Source: Rhizobium sp. SSA_523 (GTDB lineage Bacteria; Pseudomonadota; Alphaproteobacteria; Rhizobiales; Rhizobiaceae). From it: a stretch of DNA of 64,000 bases. The stretch lies in assembly GCF_030435705.1 (NCBI RefSeq), contig NZ_CP129381.1:558001-622000 (forward strand), written 5' to 3'. A program made the position numbers and the translations under genes. The notes under the pieces were generated by a model that saw nothing but the letters and a program-made list of their open reading frames with translations, was not told where the DNA came from and searched no databases. This document shows, one piece after another, positions 18,825 to 27,096 of this stretch. Each line of letters opens with the position of its first letter. Position 1 is the stretch's first letter.

Positions 18825-19339
18825 CTAGATCTGCGGTGCTGGAATGTCCGTCCTCGTCCTTTGCGCGGAGAAGATGGTCTTGAGGTTTGGAATGATGATG
18901 AACTCGCCCTGACGTCTGACGAGGCAGTCGATGAAGTCTGGCCTCCAGCGCATTCCGACGCTGGGCGGCGGTTCGCCATTGGCCTGTTCGAGTGTGGTGA
19001 CCTCGTGGACCTTGTCGGTCCGGATTCCGGTCAAGGTCGGCTCGCCGTCGAGATCGAGTTCGATGACGATGATGCGGCTGTCGATGGTGGTGGTGGTTGC
19101 CTCCATGCCGAAGGCGAGCCGGATATCGGCCAGCGGGATGACCTTGCCGCGGAAGTTGATGACGCTTGCGACGAAGGGCTTGGCGCCGGGCACCGGGTTT
19201 CGGGCAGAAGGTCGAGGATTTCCTGGACTTTCACCGCCTCGAGCGCGAACATTTCGCCGGCGATCTCGAAGGCGAGGACCTCGATCTCCTGGCGGCCTTC
19301 CCAAAGATGGTCTGGTAGCTTGCGCAATGCTTCGCTCAT
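18825..19339 (-). pseudogene. cheW: cheW paralogue broken by a single-base frameshift
   Basis: The N-terminal CheW part begins MSEALRKLPDHLWEG and runs through LAFEIAGEMFALEAVKVQEI to LLPETR in one frame. The remainder, VPGAKPFVASVINFRGK to the stop at 18825, is in the next frame. Joining the frames needs one extra G in the GGTGCC stretch at about 19191-19196 and would give a normal CheW of 171 residues. As written, translation past LLPETR continues in a wrong frame. The start overlaps the cheA stop (ATGA). Both halves are well conserved, so the lesion is very recent, a phase-variable slip, or a sequencing error. Confidence 0.8.
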
Positions 19340-21612
19340 CCTGCCGCGCGCAAATGCGCCTCCTGTTGCTGACCGGCCGCCACGAGATGGGCGACATCGA
19401 GAATGAGGGCGACGCCGCCATCGCCGAGAATGGTCGCACCGGAGAAGGTGACGACGTCGTGATGCAGCTTGGACATGGCCTTGATCACGGTCTGGTGGTC
19501 GCCGATGATCTGGTCGACGACGAGGCCGACGCGCTCGGCGCCGGTGGAGATGACGACGACCTTCTGGAAGGGATCGGGCTTTGTGCCGGTCTGGAAGAGA
19601 TCGCGCAGGCGGATGAAGGGGACCAGGCTGTCGCGCAGCGAGATGAAGCTTCGCCCGCGCGAGCGCATGTCGTCTTCGACGGAGAGTTCGAGACATTCCT
19701 CGACGGCGGACAGCGGGATGACGTAGCGGCCCGTGCCGACGCGCACGAGCAGGCCGTCGATGATGGCCAGCGTCAGCGGGATGGCGAGCGCGATCTCGGA
19801 GCCCTGGCCGGGCCTGGAGACGACATTGATGGTGCCGCGCAGCGCATCCACGGTGCGCTTGACGACATCCATGCCGACGCCGCGGCCGGACAGGTTGGTG
19901 ACCTGCTGGGCGGTGGAGAAGCCCGGCTGGAAGATCAGCTGCAGCAGGTCCTGGTCGGAAAGCGTGGCATTGGCGGCGATGATGCCGGAGCTTTCGGCCT
20001 TGGCGCGCACCCTCTCGCGGTCGATGCCGCGGCCGTCATCCTTGATGGTGATGATGACCTCGCCGGCCTGCTGGCGAGCGGCCAGCAGGATGCGGCCGGT
20101 GGGCGATTTGCCGCTTGCGCGCCGTTCCTCGGCGCTTTCCAGCCCGTGATCGCAGGAATTGCGCACCAGATGCACGAGCGGATCGGCCAGCCGCTCGATG
20201 ACGCTCTTGTCGACCTCTGTGGTTTCGCCTTCGGTGACGAGCTCGATCACCTTGCCGGTCTCGATGGCCAGATCATGGACGAGGCGGCGGAAGCGGCCGA
20301 AGAGCTGGGCCACCGGCACCATGCGCAGCACCATCATCGTGTCGCGCAGCTCGCCCGACAGGCGCTCGACATCCTCGGAGACGGCGCGCAGCATCAGGTC
20401 GCCGCTAGAGCCGGCGAGCTGGCTGAGGCGCGACTGGGCAATCACCAGCTCGCCGACCCGGTCCATCAGCTCGTCCAGCCGTTCGGCCGGCACGCGGACA
20501 TTCTCGGCAGCCTTCTGCTGCTTGGCATCGGCAGGCGCCGCGGCGCGCCCTGAAGGAGAGGCGGGGGAGGTCGCCAAAGATGCTGAAGATGCAGGCGCCG
20601 GAGAGGCGGCAACGGACGGGGCCGAAAAAGCGGTGATGGAGGCCGAAGGCGCATCCGGCGCGGCCGCTGCAGCGGGGCCATCGGCGGCAGGCTCGGGTAC
20701 GGCAGGCTCGGATACGGCAGGCTGGGATGCGGCAATCGTCGGCGCTGTATCGCTGTCCGGCGCAGGGGCCAGGCTCACCGAAAGCTCCATATCGTCCATG
20801 ACGAAGATGAACACGTCGTCGATGGCCGAGCGCGGCTTGTCGGTGACAAGCTCCAGCGTCCAGCCGATGTAAAGATCGGTGGCGACCAGCGTATCGATGG
20901 CGGGAACAGGGCTGATATCGGCCAGGACGGTGCAGGCGCCGAGCTCCCTCAGCTCGTCGAGCAGGCCGAGCGGATTGGTGCCATTGGCCATGGCATTCTG
21001 TGGCAGGCGAAAGCGGATGCGATAGGTCACGGCCTGCCCGGCGGGTCCGGAGGAAGAGCCTGAGGAAGAGCCAGAGGTTGGGCCAGAGACAGAGGTTGAG
21101 CCGGGGGTTGAAACGGAATGTGCGACAGAGGTCGGCAGCCGGGCCGGCGCAGCGCCATCTGCGGCACAAGGTCCGCCGGGCTCATCGGCTCCATCCATGC
21201 CCCCATCCTTGCCCCCTTCCTTTCCGGCACCTCCCGCGGCGGCGGCAACCGCGCAGCGCAGGCGCGCCAGCAGGGTCTCGCTCATCTCGTCATGCTGGCC
21301 GCCCGGCACCTCGATGAGTGCCCGCATATGGTCGGTGGCGCCGAGCACGGCGGTGACGAGATCGTGCGTTGCCGGCACCAGGCCCTTGCGCACCTGGTCG
21401 AAGGCGGTCTCGCAATGATGGGTGAAGGCGGCAAGCGCCTCGAAGCCGAACATGGCGCCGGAGCCTTTGAGCGTATGCAGCCCGCGAAAGACCGCATCCA
21501 CCTGCTCCTTGTCGGCAAGGTCGTGGTTGAGGTCGAGAAGACCCTGTTCCACCTGCTCGAGAAGCTCGGCAGCCTCGGTGCGGAAGACGGCGATCGGATC
21601 GGGGAAACTCAT
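19336..21612 (-). CDS. cheA: Chemotaxis histidine kinase CheA
   Basis: 758 residues. An Hpt domain leads, with the phospho-accepting H46 in GLHTLKGSG. A Gly/Ser-rich linker (about 127-200), a regulatory domain (TYRIRFRLPQ to the segment around 300), and a second Ala/Pro/Ser linker follow. Next come the dimerisation domain (RVPAERLDELMDRVGELV), an ATPase with the N box DPLVHLVRNSCDHGLE and G boxes IKDDGRGID and GRGVGMDVV, and a C-terminal CheW-like domain. It phosphorylates CheY-type regulators in response to the MCP. The start overlaps the CheY stop by 4 bases. The layout matches CheA of rhizobial chemotaxis clusters. Confidence 0.95.
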   Translation of the reverse strand: MSFPDPIAVFRTEAAELLEQVEQGLLDLNHDLADKEQVDAVFRGLHTLKGSGAMFGFEALAAFTHHCETAFDQVRKGLVPATHDLVTAVLGATDHMRALIEVPGGQHDEMSETLLARLRCAVAAAAGGAGKEGGKDGGMDGADEPGGPCAADGAAPARLPTSVAHSVSTPGSTSVSGPTSGSSSGSSSGPAGQAVTYRIRFRLPQNAMANGTNPLGLLDELRELGACTVLADISPVPAIDTLVATDLYIGWTLELVTDKPRSAIDDVFIFVMDDMELSVSLAPAPDSDTAPTIAASQPAVSEPAVPEPAADGPAAAAAPDAPSASITAFSAPSVAASPAPASSASLATSPASPSGRAAAPADAKQQKAAENVRVPAERLDELMDRVGELVIAQSRLSQLAGSSGDLMLRAVSEDVERLSGELRDTMMVLRMVPVAQLFGRFRRLVHDLAIETGKVIELVTEGETTEVDKSVIERLADPLVHLVRNSCDHGLESAEERRASGKSPTGRILLAARQQAGEVIITIKDDGRGIDRERVRAKAESSGIIAANATLSDQDLLQLIFQPGFSTAQQVTNLSGRGVGMDVVKRTVDALRGTINVVSRPGQGSEIALAIPLTLAIIDGLLVRVGTGRYVIPLSAVEECLELSVEDDMRSRGRSFISLRDSLVPFIRLRDLFQTGTKPDPFQKVVVISTGAERVGLVVDQIIGDHQTVIKAMSKLHHDVVTFSGATILGDGGVALILDVAHLVAAGQQQEAHLRAAG
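20685..20729 (-). repeat. Three tandem 15-bp repeats within the CheA linker
   Basis: CGGCAGGCTCGGGTA, CGGCAGGCTCGGATA and CGGCAGGCTGGGATG follow one another without gap. On the coding strand they give a run of Glu-Pro-Ala-Val/Ser-type units in the second interdomain linker. The unit length is a multiple of three, so copy changes would alter linker length without a frameshift. Confidence 0.7.
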
Positions 21613-21977
21613 CGGCCGAGCACTTTCTTGGCGATCTTGACGAGGCTTTCCGGATCGAACGGCTTGGTGAGCCAGCCGGTCGCGCCGGCGGCTTTCGCCT
21701 GCGCCTTCAGTTCATTGTCGGATTCGGTGGTGAGAAAGATCACCGGCACGCCCATCAAGGCCGGGATCTTGCGCAGCTCGCGGATCATCGTCAGCCCGTC
21801 CATATTGGGCATGTTCAGATCGGTCACGACGAGGTCGAACTGGCCGGCGGACAGTTTGGCAAGCCCGTCCCGGCCATCCACCGCCTCGGTGACGCTGTAG
21901 CCGGCATTGGAAAGGGCCACGCGCGTGGTCAGCCGGATGCTGGCGGAATCGTCGACGGTGAGGATGCGGGCGGTCAT
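21609..21977 (-). CDS. cheY: CheY-like single-domain response regulator
   Basis: Receiver domain of 122 residues with no output domain. Phosphorylation site is the Asp in VVTDLNMPNMDG (D53), the acidic pair is in TVDDSASIR, the switch Thr is in IFLTTES, and the conserved Lys is in WLTKPF. It would be phosphorylated by the CheA encoded immediately downstream, with which it overlaps by 4 bases. Rhizobial clusters often contain two CheY copies, one acting as phosphate sink; only one is seen here. Confidence 0.93.
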   Translation of the reverse strand: MTARILTVDDSASIRLTTRVALSNAGYSVTEAVDGRDGLAKLSAGQFDLVVTDLNMPNMDGLTMIRELRKIPALMGVPVIFLTTESDNELKAQAKAAGATGWLTKPFDPESLVKIAKKVLGR

Positions 21978-22375
21978 GCGGTTACTCCTTCATGAAGCCA
22001 GAAGTGCCGGTCCTGAGCCGTCATGGCCGAGAGAAAGCCGGCCCGATCCAGAAGATCGAGAAGGCTGCCATCGGCGGCACGCGACAGGCGGACAACACGG
22101 CCGGCCGTGCCCGCATAAATGCGGGCCGATTCCAAAAGCTGCAGAAAACTCAGATCGAATTGCGCATCACCGGCAAGGTCGAGCTCAACCAAACCGTGCT
22201 GCGACAGAGCAGACAGAAGCCTCTCCTGATGCGCCGAAATCGACCGGAGCGTGAGATTGCCGTCAAGTTGAAGTGTGAGGGAGGAGACCACAAAGTCATT
22301 CCGGTGAAGCGTTGCGAATATGTGGTCATGATTGACTGAAACTGCTATCGAATAGTTAATTTCGGATGATGACAA
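21974..22375 (-). CDS. STAS-domain protein of the chemotaxis operon
   Basis: 133 residues; the core SLTLQLDGNLTLRSISAHQE, then LVELDLAGDAQFDLSFLQLLESARIYA, fits a STAS fold as found in anti-sigma antagonists and in the small protein heading rhizobial che clusters. The usual phosphorylatable Ser in the DSSG motif is not clear. The stop overlaps cheY. The ATG at 22375 lies in an AT-rich stretch with no good ribosome site; a GTG about 28 codons later, shortly after a GGA, could be the real start and would remove an atypical leader. Role in chemotaxis not established. Confidence 0.7.
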   Translation of the reverse strand: MSSSEINYSIAVSVNHDHIFATLHRNDFVVSSLTLQLDGNLTLRSISAHQERLLSALSQHGLVELDLAGDAQFDLSFLQLLESARIYAGTAGRVVRLSRAADGSLLDLLDRAGFLSAMTAQDRHFWLHEGVTA

Positions 22376-22733
22376 ATAGTATGTTCTAAATTGATAAGAA
22401 GGGCATAATCAAGAATTAACGACTCAGTTATTCTTGGCCAAGCCAGTCGAAAGCAATGCGGGAAAACAGCTGCAAGACATTCTGAAGTAATGGCGCAGCA
22501 CGCATCCGATGGTTGAAGCGGCGGCAGCGCTGCGTCTGGAGAGGGGTAGGTCCCGCTCCACCGCCGATAGGATCCCACCAGCCCCTGCCGAACTCCGACC
22601 TTTCCCCGATCCATCGAACGGACGGGCCGGTGTGGCAGGTCAAACTGTCGGTTCCGACTTCCGAATCTGGTCGATCAGACCATATCGATCGACACATTCC
22701 TATGGTTTTATGCCGGAAAACGGAGAGAGACAT
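22376..22733. other. Divergent regulatory region between the che operon and the arginase gene
   Basis: 358 bases without a gene. Bases 22340-22440 are AT-rich and contain the imperfect inverted repeat AAGAAT(T)AAC-GACTCA-GTTATTCTT at 22411-22435. Near the arginase start TGGTCGATCAGACCA at 22668-22682 forms a short palindrome. Promoters for both directions must lie here, but none matches the consensus well enough to call. Confidence 0.4.
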
Positions 22734-23654
22734 ATGCTTTGCAAATTGATCGGGGTACCGCTTCAGGATGGCGCTTCGCAACTGGGATGCGAAATGGGAC
22801 CAAGTGCTTTGCGTACGGCCGGCCTCGTTTCGGCGCTCAGTGAACTGGGCCATGAGGTTTCGGATCTCGGCAATCTGTCCCCGGCGTCCGCAAATGTCCC
22901 GGCGCATCCCAATTCGGCTCTGCGCAATCTGGACCGAATCAGCGGCTGGATCGCTGCCATTGCCGATGCGGCCTACCAGGCGAGCTTTGACGGGATGCCG
23001 ATCTTTCTCGGCGGCGACCATGCTTTGTCCGCCGGCAGCGTCGCCGGTCTGGCACGGCGCGCGGCAGAAGAAGGCCGGCCGCTCTTCGTCCTCTGGCTGG
23101 ATGCGCATACCGACTTTCACAGCCTCGACACCACTACGAGCGGCAATCTGCATGGCGTCCCGGTCGCCTATTTCACCGGGATGCCGGGCTTTGCCCCTTT
23201 CTTCCCTGAGCTTTCGCACCGCGTCGATCCGGCCCATGTCTGCATGGTCGGGATTCGCAGCGTCGATCCGGCGGAGCGGGCGGCGGTGAGCCAGACCGAT
23301 ATCACGGTGCATGACATGCGGGCCATTGACGAGCATGGCATAGGGCTTCTTCTGACGGAATTCCTGGAGCGGGTATCGGCCGCGGGCGGACTGCTGCATG
23401 TCAGCCTCGATGTCGATTTTCTCGATCCGGCCGTCGGTCCCGCCGTCGGAACCACCGTGCCGGGCGGCGCGACCTTCCGCGAGGCGCATCTGGTCATGGA
23501 GATGCTGCATGACAGCGGTCTCGTCACCAGCCTGGATCTCGTCGAGCTCAATCCCTTTCTGGACGAACGCGGCCGCACGGCAACGCTTCTGGTGGACCTG
23601 ACCGCCAGCCTGATGGGGCGCAAAGTCATGGACCGTCCGACCCGGCGCTATTGA
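22734..23654 (+). CDS. rocF: Arginase
   Basis: Mn-dependent hydrolysis of L-arginine to ornithine and urea, cytoplasmic; feeds ornithine, proline and nitrogen use. The 306-residue protein shows all family motifs: GCEMGPSALR near the start, GGDHALSAGS, DAHTDFH (first metal set) and SLDVDFLDPAVGPAVGT (second set), then LDLVELNPFLD. The ATG at 22734 is chosen because of GAGAGAG just before it; the frame stays open upstream without support. Length fits bacterial arginase. No ornithine cyclodeaminase follows; the gene stands alone and faces a convergent aldolase gene. Confidence 0.93.
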   Translation: MLCKLIGVPLQDGASQLGCEMGPSALRTAGLVSALSELGHEVSDLGNLSPASANVPAHPNSALRNLDRISGWIAAIADAAYQASFDGMPIFLGGDHALSAGSVAGLARRAAEEGRPLFVLWLDAHTDFHSLDTTTSGNLHGVPVAYFTGMPGFAPFFPELSHRVDPAHVCMVGIRSVDPAERAAVSQTDITVHDMRAIDEHGIGLLLTEFLERVSAAGGLLHVSLDVDFLDPAVGPAVGTTVPGGATFREAHLVMEMLHDSGLVTSLDLVELNPFLDERGRTATLLVDLTASLMGRKVMDRPTRRY

Positions 23655-23718
23655 GCGGAGCAGCCGGTCCTATAGAGCCCGGTTGATCGATGATTGGCCC
23701 GAGACATCGAGCTTGGCC

Positions 23719-24540
23719 TCAGTATGACGAGGCCTTGCCGCCGTGATAGGCTTCGCCGCGGGCGCGCAGCGCCTGGATCTCGCGAAAGCCGGCGAGTTCG
23801 GCAAGCCCGGCCTGACGCAGCAGCGCCACGTCATAGGGGCCGGGAATGAAGCGATAGCCGCGCTCGAGAAGATCATGCACATTGGCACCGGCATTGGGCA
23901 CAGTGCCGAGCACCTTGCCCGCCGCCAGTATGGCGCTCTCTGCCGCTTTTGCCAGCGCCTGCACCTCAGCATGCCCGGTCTGGCCCAGCAATCCCATCGA
24001 GGCGGCCAGATCATTGATTCCGATGAAAATGATATCGGCCCCCTCGATCGCCGCAATCTCGGCGGCATTCTCGATCGCCTGGACCGATTCCAGCTGGATG
24101 GCGATCAGCATTTCCGCATTCGCGCGGAAAGCGTAATCGGGCTCCGCGCCATAGCCGGACGCGCGCACGACCGAGGCTGCATAGCCGCGAATGCCTTGCG
24201 GCGGGTAGAGACAGGCCTTGACCGCGGCCTGCGCCAGCGCCGGAGTGTCCACCGAGGGGATCATCACCGACTGGACGCCGGCATCGGCGATCCGCTTCAG
24301 AAGCACGTGATCGTTCCAGCCGACGCGCAGCATGGCCGGGCTCGGCGTTGCCTCGATCGCCCGGAGCGCGTCCACGGCATCCTTCACCTCGCCGACCCCG
24401 TGTTCGTGATCGACCAGAAGAAAATCGAAGCCGACATGGCCGAGGATTTCGCCATTGGTCGGCGAACCGCCCGCGACCCAGCAGCCAAAAAGCGTTTCGC
24501 CGGCAGCAAGCCGCGCCTTGATCGAATTGGTCTTGAACAT
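23719..24540 (-). CDS. HpcH/HpaI family class II aldolase (second copy near the SQ cluster)
   Basis: Metal-dependent aldolase that splits 2-keto-3-deoxy acids to pyruvate and an aldehyde. In 273 residues: FGCWVAGGSPTNGEI, the DHEHG segment, GIRGYAASVVRASGYG, and the metal ligands in IAIQLESV and FIGINDLAASMG. ATG 24540 has GGAG about 7 bases upstream; the frame stays open further. It lies 53 bases downstream of glycerol kinase on the same strand, and a paralogue is the KDSG aldolase at 30771-31574. It could be a back-up sulfoquinovose aldolase or serve another sugar acid; I cannot decide. Confidence 0.8.
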   Translation of the reverse strand: MFKTNSIKARLAAGETLFGCWVAGGSPTNGEILGHVGFDFLLVDHEHGVGEVKDAVDALRAIEATPSPAMLRVGWNDHVLLKRIADAGVQSVMIPSVDTPALAQAAVKACLYPPQGIRGYAASVVRASGYGAEPDYAFRANAEMLIAIQLESVQAIENAAEIAAIEGADIIFIGINDLAASMGLLGQTGHAEVQALAKAAESAILAAGKVLGTVPNAGANVHDLLERGYRFIPGPYDVALLRQAGLAELAGFREIQALRARGEAYHGGKASSY

Positions 24541-24593
24541 CAGCAACTCCAAAAAAGGGCAGGCGGGCAATGTCGTCCGTTCGGGACCCTCGG

Positions 24594-26087
24594 CTATTTG
24601 CCAAAGGCCAAGGTGCATTTCACAGCCGAATCCCAGCCTTTCAACAGAGCGCTGCGTTCGCCCGAATTCATTGTCGGAGAAAACTCCCGCTCGCGGTGCC
24701 AATCCGCCGCGAACCCGGCGCGATCCGGCCAGATTCCGGCCCCGTGGCCAGCGAGCCAGGCCGCTCCCAGCGCCGTCACTTCGGCCGAGGCTGACCGGTC
24801 GACGGCAATGCCGAGAATATCGGCAAGCCTTTGCATCGTCCAGTCATTGGCCGACATGCCGCCATCGACTCGCAGCAAGGTATCGGCCGGTCCCGGCCAG
24901 TCCTTGCGCATGGCGCCGAGCAGATCATGGGTCTGGAAGCAGACCGATTCCAGCGCCGCCCGGGCAAATTCCGCCGGGCCGGTATTGCGGGTCATGCCGA
25001 ACATGGCGCCACGCGCCTCCGCATCCCACCAGGGCGCGCCGAGCCCGGTGAAGGCCGGCACAAGATAGACACGCTGGCCGGGATCGGCCTTGGCCGCCAG
25101 CTCGGCGGTCTCGGATGCCTTGCCGATCATCTTCAGCCCGTCGCGCAGCCATTGGACCGCCGCACCGGCAATGAAGATCGAGCCTTCCAGGGCATAATGC
25201 GTGTCATTGCCCAACCGGTAAGCAATCGTCGTCAGCAGGCGGTTTTTCGAGGCGACGCGGTCGGCGCCGGTATTGAGGAGCGCAAAACAGCCCGTCCCAT
25301 ACGTCGATTTCATCATGCCCGGCGTGAAACAGGCCTGCCCGATGACTGCCGCCTGCTGATCCCCCGCCACGCCGCGAATGGCGATGCTTGCGCCAAAGAT
25401 CTCGGGATCCGTTTCGCCGAACGCGTCAATATTGCTGAGGATCTCCGGCATCATGCTGCGCGGGATGTCGAACAGCGAGAGAAGCTCGTCATCCCAGGCC
25501 ACCGTGCCGATATTGCACAGCATGGTGCGCGAGGCGTTCGTGACGTCGATGACGTGCCGCTTGCCGCCGGTCAGCTTGTAGATGAGCCAGCTGTCCACAG
25601 TGCCGAAAGCGAGATGACCGGCTTGTGCTGCCTCGCGCGCACCCTCGACATTGTCCAGGAGCCAGGCGATCTTGGTTGCGGAGAAATAAGGGTCGATCAG
25701 CAGACCGGTGCGCTCGGCCACGATGTCGGAATGACCCTCGGCGCGCAGCCTTGCACAATGATCCGAGGTGCGGCGATCCTGCCAGACAATCGCCCGATGA
25801 ATGGCTTTTCCGCTGCGGCGGTCCCAGACCAGTGCCGTCTCGCGCTGGTTGGTGATGCCGAGCGCGGCGATCTGCTGTGCCGTGACACCCGCCGCTGCGA
25901 TTGCCTTGCGGGCAGTCTCGACGGTCGAGGTCCAGAGATCGTCCGCCTCGTGTTCGACCCAGCCTGACTGCGGGAAATGCTGGGTGAACTCCATCTGGCC
26001 GACGCCGCGGCTCTGATAGGCGCGATCGAAGATGATCGAGCGGGTGGATGTGGTGCCCTGGTCGATGGCGAGAATGAAGTCCTTCAT
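24594..26087 (-). CDS. glpK: Glycerol kinase
   Basis: Phosphorylates glycerol to glycerol 3-phosphate with ATP. The 497-residue protein starts [17 protein letters not shown], the FGGY-type phosphate motif, and continues with [31 protein letters not shown], and [10 protein letters not shown] near the second domain. Length equals that of E. coli GlpK. No glpF, glpD or glpR is beside it. It is on the same strand as the sulfoquinovose cluster, 224 bases after the exporter gene; since sulfoquinovosidase acting on sulfoquinovosyl glycerol releases glycerol, a role in that pathway is a fair inference. Confidence 0.95.
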   Translation of the reverse strand: MKDFILAIDQGTTSTRSIIFDRAYQSRGVGQMEFTQHFPQSGWVEHEADDLWTSTVETARKAIAAAGVTAQQIAALGITNQRETALVWDRRSGKAIHRAIVWQDRRTSDHCARLRAEGHSDIVAERTGLLIDPYFSATKIAWLLDNVEGAREAAQAGHLAFGTVDSWLIYKLTGGKRHVIDVTNASRTMLCNIGTVAWDDELLSLFDIPRSMMPEILSNIDAFGETDPEIFGASIAIRGVAGDQQAAVIGQACFTPGMMKSTYGTGCFALLNTGADRVASKNRLLTTIAYRLGNDTHYALEGSIFIAGAAVQWLRDGLKMIGKASETAELAAKADPGQRVYLVPAFTGLGAPWWDAEARGAMFGMTRNTGPAEFARAALESVCFQTHDLLGAMRKDWPGPADTLLRVDGGMSANDWTMQRLADILGIAVDRSASAEVTALGAAWLAGHGAGIWPDRAGFAADWHREREFSPTMNSGERSALLKGWDSAVKCTLAFGK

Positions 26088-26124
26088 GCGACAAGATCCG
26101 TTTTCATCATGACATCAGCGTGTG

Positions 26125-26143
26125 CGGCAGCGCCATGCTGCCG
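26125..26143 (-). promoter_or_regulatory. Hairpin in the glycerol kinase upstream region
   Basis: CGGCAGC and GCTGCCG form a perfect 7-bp stem around GCCAT, about 40 bases before the glpK start. It could lie in the 5' untranslated region. No function is proposed. Confidence 0.35.
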
Positions 26144-26243
26144 AAAATCAGGGAAGGAAGGATAAGGTGCGCTGCAGCCGGCGCAAATTTCCGCCACTGC
26201 TCCCCGGCTCCCCCCGTCGAGACTGTTTTGGTAGCATAGATGC

Positions 26244-26264
26244 GGGCTTGCAAAAGCCTTTTTT
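26244..26264 (+). terminator. Rho-independent terminator-like hairpin facing rightwards
   Basis: GGCTT-GCAA-AAGCC followed by six T on the plus strand. The stem is only 5 bp, but the tail is the best in the window. The flanking genes both run leftwards, so it does not end any recognised gene; it might end a short plus-strand RNA started within 26090-26240, though no promoter is evident. Confidence 0.4.
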
Positions 26265-26311
26265 GACGGTGAAGCCATGCCTTCAGTGTCCTTTCTTGCG
26301 CGAGGCCGGTT

Positions 26312-27094
26312 TCAGGATCCCATCTCCAGCGCAGACTTCAGCACGGATAGAGCGGCGGGAAGCAGAAGCGAGAGGCCCGACAGGAACAGGAGGAGAAAGG
26401 CCGCTCGCCGCATTGCCACTGGTGACAGGGGAGGCGGAAAGCGGCGCGCCAGTGTCGTGGCGGCGATGACGACCGGAATGGCGGTCAGCGCCCACCAGAA
26501 CGAGGCGGAGGGAAGTTCGCCGCTTCCGGCGACGATGGCGAGGCGAATGACGGAATTGATGGCGAAAATTGCCACAAGCGTCTCGCGCACCGCGCTCGGC
26601 TTCAGCGGCTGGCGATAGAAATGATAGATCAAAGGCGGGCCGGATGTGGAGAACAGTCCGCCCATCAGGCCCGCTACGGCGCCGAAGCCGGCAAAGGATG
26701 AAGCACCCGAGGTCTTGGGAAGGACCTGCGGCTTCAGCGAGAGCTGGATGCTCGACGTGATGATCAGCGCGCCCAGCACAATCTTCAGCCAGTCCAGCGA
26801 GGCTGACACCATCAAGCCGAGCAGCCAGTAGCCGATGCCGAGGCAGAGCAAGCTCGCCGCCAGCGCCGGCCAGAACTGTCTGAATGCAATATCGCGCCAG
26901 CCTTTTGCGAGAACCTGGGCCGCATTGACGATCACCAGGATACTGACCAGCACGGCGGCGTCGGGCAGGGGCAGGATCCCCGTCAACCCGACCCCGCCCA
27001 TCATGATGAGGCCGAGCGCAAAGCCCGTCAGGGTCTGCGTATAGGCAGCGATGAAGGCGATGCCGAGAAGACCCGCCAGCGCGTGCGGGCCCAT
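26312..27094 (-). CDS. TauE/SafE family permease, likely sulfonate exporter of the SQ cluster
   Basis: Integral membrane protein of 260 residues with about eight hydrophobic helices arranged in two repeats; AYTQTLTGFALGLIMMG in the first and GLMGGLFSTSGPPLIYHFYRQ in the second are TauE/SafE signatures. Relatives export sulfite, sulfoacetate or 3-sulfolactate. ATG 27094 lies 2 bases after the sulfoquinovosidase stop, so it is co-expressed with that gene and is best read as the exporter of the C3-sulfonate end product. The frame is open upstream to 27286 but that part lies inside the sulfoquinovosidase gene. Confidence 0.85.
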   Translation of the reverse strand: MGPHALAGLLGIAFIAAYTQTLTGFALGLIMMGGVGLTGILPLPDAAVLVSILVIVNAAQVLAKGWRDIAFRQFWPALAASLLCLGIGYWLLGLMVSASLDWLKIVLGALIITSSIQLSLKPQVLPKTSGASSFAGFGAVAGLMGGLFSTSGPPLIYHFYRQPLKPSAVRETLVAIFAINSVIRLAIVAGSGELPSASFWWALTAIPVVIAATTLARRFPPPLSPVAMRRAAFLLLFLSGLSLLLPAALSVLKSALEMGS

Positions 27095-27096
27095 GA

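Noticed and set aside
19185..19205. Programmed ribosomal frameshift in the broken cheW
   Set aside because: No slippery heptamer, stop codon or downstream pseudoknot was seen at the junction; mutation or sequence error is simpler.
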